Shown: in pieces, positions 1 through 6,066 of the stretch
Layout of the letters: each line of letters begins with the position of its first letter
How positions within the stretch are numbered: position 1 is the stretch's first letter
Assembly: GCA_041477795.1 (NCBI GenBank)
Contig: JBGOUY010000097.1
Coordinates: 1 to 13,821, forward strand
Reading direction: 5' to 3'
From: DATFMP01 sp041477795
GTDB lineage: Bacteria; SAR324; JACQKK01
Length of the DNA stretch: 13,821 nt
Position numbers and translations under genes: made by a program
Notes under the pieces: generated by a model
The model's database searches: none
Told to the model about the DNA's origin: nothing
Seen by the model: the letters and a program-made list of their open reading frames with translations, nothing else

Positions 1-696
1 ATGGAAGCCCGCGCCGCCCGCGCCGCCCTGGCCACGCAGCCGCGTGCCGAGCAGGCCCTGCCCCGCGCCATGCCCGCTCTGCTGCCCACGCGCGTGGAAG
101 TGGTGGGAATCGGGGTTTCCACCGGGGGCCCCACCGCGCTGGAGCAGGTGTTGCCGGCACTGCCGGCCACCCTGCGGGTGCCGGTGGTGATCGTGCAGCA
201 CATGCCTCCGCTCTTCACCGACTCCCTCGCCAAGGCGCTGGACCGCCGCTCCGCGTTGCGCGTCTGCGAGGTTTCCGAGGGCCAGGCGTTGGCGCCGGGC
301 GGGGTGTACATCGCCCCGGGCGGTCGGCACCTGCGGGTGGAGCCAGGCCCGGCCGGCAGCACCGGCACGCGCCTGGTCGCACGGCTGGACGACGGCCCGC
401 CGGTCAACAGCTGCAAGCCCGCGGTGGACGTCCTGTTCCAGTCGCTGGCCGAAGCGGTGGGCCGCCACACGCTGGCCGTCGTGATGACCGGGATGGGCCA
501 GGATGGGCTGGAGGGGGTGGCGGCCATCAAGGCCCGGCAGGGCTACTGCCTCACGCAAAGCGAGGATACCTGCACGGTCTACGGCATGCCGCAGGCGGTG
601 GACCAGGCCGGCCTTTCCGACGAGCGGGTCCCGCTCGGGGAGCTCGCAGCCCGCATCGTCGCTCTCACTGGCCTGGGGGCCCTGCAGACCCGATGA
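1..696 (+). CDS. cheB: CheB, chemoreceptor glutamate methylesterase/deamidase (C-terminal catalytic domain, probably 5'-truncated by window edge)
   Basis: Removes methyl groups from receptor glutamates (and deamidates glutamines) during adaptation, in the cytoplasm at the receptor array. The 231 visible residues contain the whole CheB esterase domain. The catalytic Ser40 lies in GVSTGGP, His67 in IVQHMPP and Asp168 in MTGMGQDG, which is the family's Ser-His-Asp triad. The first ~30 residues (Ala/Arg/Pro-rich) read like the linker that normally follows a receiver domain. Typical CheB is about 350 residues, so the receiver is probably upstream of base 1 and the ATG at base 1 is probably internal. 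A receiver-less CheB starting there cannot be excluded. The stop overlaps the cheR start (ATGA at 693-696), so the two are translationally coupled. Family assignment is secure; only the start is uncertain. Confidence 0.93.
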   Translation: MEARAARAALATQPRAEQALPRAMPALLPTRVEVVGIGVSTGGPTALEQVLPALPATLRVPVVIVQHMPPLFTDSLAKALDRRSALRVCEVSEGQALAPGGVYIAPGGRHLRVEPGPAGSTGTRLVARLDDGPPVNSCKPAVDVLFQSLAEAVGRHTLAVVMTGMGQDGLEGVAAIKARQGYCLTQSEDTCTVYGMPQAVDQAGLSDERVPLGELAARIVALTGLGALQTR

Positions 697-1538
697 ACGT
701 GATGCCCTCCATCAGCCGACAGGAATTCCAGCTCTTCCAGGCGTTCATCCTGGAGCAGAGCGGTATCTCCCTGGACGACGACAAGACCTATCTTGTGGAG
801 TCGCGGCTGAAAAGGCTGTTGGCCGAATTCGAGTGCGCGACCTATGGCGATCTGTATCGCAAGTCCAGCGAGAACGCCCGCGGCCCGCTGCGTTCGAAGA
901 TTATCGACGCCATCACGACCAACGAGACGCTGTGGTTCCGGGACAAGGCGCCCTTCACCATCCTGAACGAGGTGCTCCTGCCCGAAATGGCCAAGCAGAT
1001 CGCACACGGCAAGCCAAAGGTACGCATCTGGTCCGCCGCCTGCTCCACCGGGCAGGAGCCGTATTCCATCGCCATCAGCATCCACGAATTCTGCCAGTGG
1101 CACGGCGGCGGTGCCGTCCATCCGGCACACTTCGAAATCCTGGCGACGGACATCTCCTCCGAGGCGCTCAGCCTGGCCCGGGAGGGTGCCTACGATGGCC
1201 TTTCCATGAGCCGTGGCATGACCGATGCCGTCAAGAACAAATATTTCCGGCAGAACGGCCGCTCCTGGGGCATCGACGCAAACCTGAAGGCGATGATCGA
1301 ATTCCGCGCATTCAACCTGATGGATAACTTCGCCCCGCTGGGTGTGTTCGATGCCATCTTCTGCCGCAACGTGGCCATCTACTTCTCCCAGCCGGTGAAG
1401 AGCGAGCTGTTCGACAAGATGTATCAGTGCCTGCGGCCGGGTGGGACATTCCTGCTGGGGACCTCGGAATCACTCGGATACTACAATACCCGCTTCAAAG
1501 CCCGCGAACACAACAACCACACCTACTACCAGGCCTGA
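693..1538 (+). CDS. cheR: CheR, chemoreceptor glutamate O-methyltransferase
   Basis: Transfers methyl groups from S-adenosylmethionine to glutamates of chemoreceptors, opposing CheB. The 281 residues match the usual CheR length. Residues 1-75 form the N-terminal helical domain. TTNETLWFRD (75-84) is the conserved CheR segment, normally TTNETxFFR. The SAM-binding loop is WSAACSTGQEPYSIA (113-127), Asp153 in ATDIS is the likely ribose-binding acid, and IFCRNVAIYF (222-231) corresponds to the family's FCRNVLIYF. The start at 693 overlaps the cheB stop by four bases; a second in-frame ATG at 702 is possible but less likely. No tetratricopeptide extension is present. Nothing is broken. A 347-bp gap follows before cheA. 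Confidence 0.96.
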   Translation: MNVMPSISRQEFQLFQAFILEQSGISLDDDKTYLVESRLKRLLAEFECATYGDLYRKSSENARGPLRSKIIDAITTNETLWFRDKAPFTILNEVLLPEMAKQIAHGKPKVRIWSAACSTGQEPYSIAISIHEFCQWHGGGAVHPAHFEILATDISSEALSLAREGAYDGLSMSRGMTDAVKNKYFRQNGRSWGIDANLKAMIEFRAFNLMDNFAPLGVFDAIFCRNVAIYFSQPVKSELFDKMYQCLRPGGTFLLGTSESLGYYNTRFKAREHNNHTYYQA

Positions 1539-1885
1539 GCGGCCCGCCCCAGGCCTTGCGCGACGCCGACTGCACACCGGTTTCCGCTGCAAATCGGACT
1601 TCTTGTGCCGTGCCCGAGCACTCATTCTCGGCCGGGAGGGAACCTGCCGTCCATTCTCGGCGTAATAGCCACCAATGGAACACCGGCGGCCGCGGGTGGT
1701 GGCGGTCAGGGGGTTCGCAGAGAAAGCAGACCCAGCGGGAGTGTTCCTCCGCATTAAACCGCGCCGCAAAGGCCTGCCATCGGGCCAAGCGGAAGAGGGA
1801 TGACCGCTGCCCAAGGACATACCTGGCCAGCGGCAGCTCCCAGAGCAGCGCGAACTCGACGCGCACCCGATGAGGGAATGGATCA
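1539..1885. other. 347-bp gap between cheR and cheA, no convincing gene
   Basis: Reading frames cross this gap on both strands, but none has a recognisable family or a good ribosome binding site, and their composition is Arg/Pro/Ser-rich like out-of-frame GC-rich DNA. The gap is long for an operon whose other junctions are -4, 68 and 57 bp, so it may hold a promoter or a regulatory leader for cheA. I see no clear -35/-10, sigma-28 or sigma-54 site. The segment TAAACCGC at 1755-1762 resembles half of a sigma-28 element, but the matching second half is missing. The cheA ribosome binding site GAGGGA lies at 1872-1877. Confidence 0.5.
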
Positions 1886-4800
1886 ATGAATGCCAATCCG
1901 AACGTCCAGGAAGTTACGCAGCGGCTGTGGGCGGCCATGCAGGACGTGCGCGAGGGCAACCTGGGCCTGGTCGGCTCGATGATCGCCATGATCGATCAGC
2001 TCGATGCCGACACGCGGCCCCCGAACCTGTGCCAGTTTCGCGACGGCCTGGCCGGCTTGCTCATGACGCAGAACGAGAATTTCCAGCACGAATTCGACGC
2101 GCTGAAGACCCAGCTGCTGGCGCAGCAAGAAGCGGTCACGCAGCCGGCCCCGCCCGAGCCGCACGAAGCCACTCCGCCGGAGACGGCTCCGCAAAGCGAG
2201 GTGAGCCTCTACCAGCGCCTGGGCGGCGAGGGTGCAATCCAGTCCGTGGTGAACATCTTCTACCAGAAGGTGCTCAACGACGCGACGCTCGCCCCTCTGT
2301 TCAGCGGGGTGGATCTGGGCCGGCTCAAGCGCCACCAAGCGCTTTTTCTCTCCCAGGCCACCGGGGGTCCCAAGCAGTACGAGGGACGAGATCTGGGCGA
2401 GGCGCACAAGCACCTGCGCATCACGCCGGAGCACTTCAACCGCGTATCGCATCACCTGTTGGCCACTCTGCGCCAGCTCGACGTAGCGCCGGAGGCGACG
2501 GACCAAGTGATCAACCTGGTGGAGTCCTTGCGGCAGCACATCGTCACACCGGCCGCCGCGCCGGGCGCGCCAAACGCGCCGATCGTCACACCGGCCGCCG
2601 CGCCAAGTTCGCTAAGTGCGCCAAGCGCGCCGTCGGCCGCCGCTGGCGCCCCTCCTGCGGAAGAGTCCGACCGGCCCCCCGAGGGCATCGATGCGGAGCT
2701 GTACTCGGAGTTCGTGGACGATGCGGTTTCGCACCTGGAATCGATCGAGATGAACTTCCTCAACCTGGAGACGGATCCGGGCAACACCCGCATCATCGAC
2801 GAGATCTTCCGCCCCTTCCACACGATCAAGGGCGTGTCGGGCTACCTGGGCCTCACGGAGATCAGCCGCATCTGCCACGAAACGGAGAACCTGCTGGATC
2901 AAGGGCGCAAGGGCAGCCTGGAGATCACCGGCAGCGTTTCCGACCTGGTGCTGGAGGTCGTGGACTTCATCAAGAAGCTGCTGGCGGCCGTGCGCGAGTC
3001 CGACACGCCGCACAAGAGCCTCAAGCGCTACCGCAATGACGTCGAACGCCATGTCCAGCGCGTCGCCCAGGTGCGCGAAAACCCGGCCGCGGCCGCAAAG
3101 CTGGGGCCAGCGCCAGCGGGTCCGCTCAGCCCGCCCGCCCCGCCGCTGGGCGAGATTCTGGTGCAGAACCGGCAACTGGCGCCCGAGGACCTGGAACGGG
3201 CGATGGCCGTGCAGGAAAGCGAGGGCGGCCACCTGGGCGAGATTCTCGTCAAGGAGCGTCTGGCCAAGCCGCTGGAGGTGGCGCAGGCGCTGCGCCAGCA
3301 GCAAGCGACCCAATCGCAGGCCGCGTCCGCCACACCGGAAGCCGCCACCACCACCGTGACGTCGGACAGCATCCGCGTGCGGGTGAACCTGCTGGACCGG
3401 CTGATGACGCTGGCTGGGGAGCTGGTGCTGGGCCGCAACCAGCTGCTCCAGAAGCTCTCTGGCCTCTCGGACGAGATTCCCGGCCTGAACTCGCTGCTGC
3501 ACTCCGTGGATCTCGTCACCAGCGACCTGCAGGAAGCGGTGATGCAGACGCGCATGCAGCCGCTCTCCGGGCTGTTCTCCCGGTTCCACCGGGTGATCCG
3601 CGACCTGGCGCGCGCGCTGGGCAAGAAGATCGAGCTGACGGTGGAAGGCGAGACGGTGGAGTTGGACAAGACCCTGATCGAGGCGCTCACCGACCCGCTG
3701 ACGCACCTGATCCGCAACTGCGCGGACCACGGCATCGAGAAGCCCGCCGACCGCCGCGCCAAGGGCAAGCCGGAAACCGGCGTGGTCTCCCTGGTCGCCT
3801 TTCACGAGGGCGGGCGGGTGTACGTGCGTGTCAGGGACGACGGCGCCGGGGTCAACATCGAGCGCGTGAAGGAAAAGGCGGTGGAAAAGGGCCTGATCAC
3901 TCGCGAGAAGGCCACCGAGATGTCCGACCGCGAAACGCTGCGGCTGCTGTTCCTGCCGGGCTTCAGCACCGCCGAAACGGTCACCGGGGTGTCTGGCCGC
4001 GGCGTGGGGATGGACGTGGTGCTGCGCAACATCCAGAACGTGGGCGGCACCGTGGAAATCGTCAGCGAGCCCAACAAGGGCACCACCTTCCTGCTGGCGT
4101 TGCCGCTGACCCTGGCGATCATTCCCGCGCTGATCGTGAGTGCGGCACGGCAACGCTTCGCCATTCCGCAGAGCAACCTGGTGGAACTGGTCTACCTGGA
4201 GGGCGACGACGCGGAGAACGCCATCCTCAACGTGCGCGGCTCGGAGGTCTACAACCTGCGCGGCGAGATGCTCCCGCTGGTGCGGCTGAACCGCGTGCTG
4301 AACGTATCCGCCGGCAATGGCGCGGCCGCCAGCCAGGCCCCCGACAAGGCCTCCGACCGCTCCCTCTCCATTGTCGTGATGGCGGCCGGCACGAGCCAGT
4401 TCGGCATGGCGGTGGAACGCGTCTTCGACACCGAGGAGATCGTCGTGCAGCCCCTCAGCAACCTGCTCAAGGACGTCGGCGTCTTTGCCGGGGCCACGCT
4501 GATGGGCGACGGGCAGGCGGCGCTGATCCTCGACATCGCGGGGCTGATGAAAGCCGCGGAACTCTCGCTGGAAAGCCAGGGCACGGGCGATTCGCTCGTC
4601 GCGCGCACGTCCGACGAGACCGCGAGCCACGAAGACGATCAGACGATCCTGCTCTTCAACATCAACCGCAACGAGCCGATGGCCGTGCCGCTCACGATCG
4701 TCTCGCGGCTGGAATCGTTGCGCATGAGCGACATCCGCACCTCCATCCACGGCAAGGTCATTCCCTACCGGGACAAGATGCTGCCGTTGATCTTCCTGGA

Positions 4801-5464
4801 AGAGCATTCGCCAATCGCGCCGCCCCCGCCGGATCGAGAGACGGTCAAGGTGCTCGTGTTCGAGATCGAAAAGCCGGTCGGCCTGGTGGTGACGGAAATC
4901 ATCGATTCCCTGGAGATCGCCGTCTCCATGGAAGAGTCCTCGCTCACGCCGGCGGGTTTCAGCGGGCTGGCCATGGTGAACGGGCAGCCCACTGCGTTTC
5001 TCGACATCTACCAGGTGATCGAGCTGGCCTATCCCAAGTGGTTCAAGAAGGACAAAAGCCGGCGCGAGGCGGAGCAGAGCAAGGAACCCGCGCGCGTGCT
5101 GCTGGTGGAGGACTCCGGCTTTTACCGCAACATGGAGAAGTCCTACCTGGTGCAGGATGGCTTCCACGTTCTGGAGGCGGAGAACGGCCAACTGGCCTGG
5201 GAACTCATGCAGCGCGAGCCGGTGGACCTGGTCGTGACCGACATCGAGATGCCCGAGCTCAACGGGTTCGAGCTGACCCGGCGCATTCGCGCGGACGAGA
5301 ACCTGCGGCACCTGCCGATCATCGCCGTCACCTCGCTGTCCAAGGAGGAGGAGCGCAGCCACGGCATGGAGGCGGGGCTGGATGCCTACCTCATCAAGCT
5401 GCAGCGCGAGGTGCTGCTGAAGGAAATACACAAGCTGCTCCTGCAGCACCGCCAGATGAATTGA
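1886..5464 (+). CDS. cheA: CheA hybrid histidine kinase with embedded truncated-haemoglobin domain
   Basis: Chemotaxis kinase of 1192 residues. Layout: 1-90, helical, unrecognised; 106-222, group I truncated haemoglobin (begins LYQRLGGEGAI) with TyrB10=Y126, PheCD1=F139, LeuE7=L147, GlnE11=Q151, proximal HisF8=H174; 223-266, Pro/Ala linker; 268-385, HPt (P1) with phospho-acceptor H312 in FHTIKG; 420-472, two LGEILV repeats, MshEN-like, where P2 would be; 494-575, dimerisation domain; 575-740, HATPase with N-box HLIRNCADHGIE, DDGAGV and GRGVGMDVV; 741-893 and about 918-1047, two CheW-like domains; 1069-1190, receiver with E1075/D1076, phospho-acceptor D1119, T1149, K1171. The receiver lysine is followed by Leu rather than the usual Pro. 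Start: ATG 1886 with GAGGGA 8 nt upstream. The kinase core has all its key residues, so it should be active. That the globin binds haem and controls the kinase is inference. Cytoplasmic; partners are CheW and the receptor downstream. Confidence 0.95.
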   Translation: MNANPNVQEVTQRLWAAMQDVREGNLGLVGSMIAMIDQLDADTRPPNLCQFRDGLAGLLMTQNENFQHEFDALKTQLLAQQEAVTQPAPPEPHEATPPETAPQSEVSLYQRLGGEGAIQSVVNIFYQKVLNDATLAPLFSGVDLGRLKRHQALFLSQATGGPKQYEGRDLGEAHKHLRITPEHFNRVSHHLLATLRQLDVAPEATDQVINLVESLRQHIVTPAAAPGAPNAPIVTPAAAPSSLSAPSAPSAAAGAPPAEESDRPPEGIDAELYSEFVDDAVSHLESIEMNFLNLETDPGNTRIIDEIFRPFHTIKGVSGYLGLTEISRICHETENLLDQGRKGSLEITGSVSDLVLEVVDFIKKLLAAVRESDTPHKSLKRYRNDVERHVQRVAQVRENPAAAAKLGPAPAGPLSPPAPPLGEILVQNRQLAPEDLERAMAVQESEGGHLGEILVKERLAKPLEVAQALRQQQATQSQAASATPEAATTTVTSDSIRVRVNLLDRLMTLAGELVLGRNQLLQKLSGLSDEIPGLNSLLHSVDLVTSDLQEAVMQTRMQPLSGLFSRFHRVIRDLARALGKKIELTVEGETVELDKTLIEALTDPLTHLIRNCADHGIEKPADRRAKGKPETGVVSLVAFHEGGRVYVRVRDDGAGVNIERVKEKAVEKGLITREKATEMSDRETLRLLFLPGFSTAETVTGVSGRGVGMDVVLRNIQNVGGTVEIVSEPNKGTTFLLALPLTLAIIPALIVSAARQRFAIPQSNLVELVYLEGDDAENAILNVRGSEVYNLRGEMLPLVRLNRVLNVSAGNGAAASQAPDKASDRSLSIVVMAAGTSQFGMAVERVFDTEEIVVQPLSNLLKDVGVFAGATLMGDGQAALILDIAGLMKAAELSLESQGTGDSLVARTSDETASHEDDQTILLFNINRNEPMAVPLTIVSRLESLRMSDIRTSIHGKVIPYRDKMLPLIFLEEHSPIAPPPPDRETVKVLVFEIEKPVGLVVTEIIDSLEIAVSMEESSLTPAGFSGLAMVNGQPTAFLDIYQVIELAYPKWFKKDKSRREAEQSKEPARVLLVEDSGFYRNMEKSYLVQDGFHVLEAENGQLAWELMQREPVDLVVTDIEMPELNGFELTRRIRADENLRHLPIIAVTSLSKEEERSHGMEAGLDAYLIKLQREVLLKEIHKLLLQHRQMN
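2540..2604 (+). repeat. Direct repeat in the CheA Pro/Ala linker
   Basis: A 23-bp sequence at 2540-2562 recurs identically at 2582-2604. The 42-bp offset is exactly 14 codons, so the encoded IVTPAAAP is repeated in frame. It lies in the linker between the globin and HPt domains. The pattern fits linker growth by slippage or short tandem duplication without breaking the frame. Confidence 0.85.
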
Positions 5465-5532
5465 CCGGCTGCGGCTCGCGCCGCGCCGGGGAGGGCGGCT
5501 CCACCGATGGACACTTGCGCTGACAGGACGAC

Positions 5533-6009
5533 ATGAGGACACCACAAGCCATCACGGCGAACGAGCCGGCAGTGCGGGGCGGCAACCGCATCCTGCAGTT
5601 CGCGACCTTCCGCCTCAACAACGAGATCTTCGGGATCAGCATCCTGCAGGTGCAGGAGATCCAGTTGCCGCAACAGGTCACGCCGGTGCCGAGGGCGCCG
5701 GGGCACATCCTGGGATTGATCAGCCTGCGGGGCCAGATCGTCACGCTGATCGACCTGCGGCGCCGCCTGCGCATGGATACGCAGCAGCCGATCCCGCACC
5801 CCTACCACGTGGTCGTGAAGACGGCCGGCACCGTGGCTTGCTTTGAAGTCGGGGAGATCGGCGACGTGATCGATGTGCCGGAAGGGGAGTTTCGGCCGGC
5901 GCCCGATTCCGTGCGCGCGGTCGACAAGCGATTTCTCGAAGGAGTCTACCTGATGAAGAAGGGAGTGCTGTCCATTCTCCGGGTGGATGAGGTTTTCAGC
6001 GGTGTTTGA
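5533..6009 (+). CDS. cheW: CheW, chemotaxis coupling protein
   Basis: Scaffold protein that links chemoreceptors to the P5 domain of CheA in the cytoplasmic array. The 158 residues span one CheW domain. LQFATFRLNNEIFGISI (21-37) is the opening strand pair. PVPRAPGHILGLISLRG (51-67) is the family signature, with the conserved receptor/CheA-binding Arg in LRG. VTLIDLRRRL (70-79) and LEGVYLMKKGVLSILRVDEV (135-154) are the closing conserved segments. The first ~18 residues are a non-conserved tail. Start ATG 5533 is preceded by AGGA at 5525-5528, a short 4-nt spacing. It lies 68 bp after cheA and 57 bp before the receptor gene, so it is probably co-transcribed with both. The sequence is ordinary for the family. 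Confidence 0.95.
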   Translation: MRTPQAITANEPAVRGGNRILQFATFRLNNEIFGISILQVQEIQLPQQVTPVPRAPGHILGLISLRGQIVTLIDLRRRLRMDTQQPIPHPYHVVVKTAGTVACFEVGEIGDVIDVPEGEFRPAPDSVRAVDKRFLEGVYLMKKGVLSILRVDEVFSGV

Positions 6010-6066
6010 TGACCATTCAGGACGGCCTGTATCCATTCATACCTTTGTGATGTCGAGGAGATCACC

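Noticed and set aside
1755..1785. Sigma-28-type promoter ahead of cheA
   Set aside because: TAAACCGC resembles the upstream half, but nothing close to GCCGATAA occurs at the required spacing.
1495..1989. Minus-strand frame of ~164 codons across the cheR-cheA gap
   Set aside because: It overlaps the 3' end of cheR and the 5' end of cheA, lacks a ribosome binding site and matches no family I know. A decayed gene is possible but not shown.
2612..5545. Very long open frame antisense to cheA
   Set aside because: It mirrors the GC-rich third-position bias of cheA, is His/Arg/Gln-rich with no motif, and the sense strand encodes a complete CheA.
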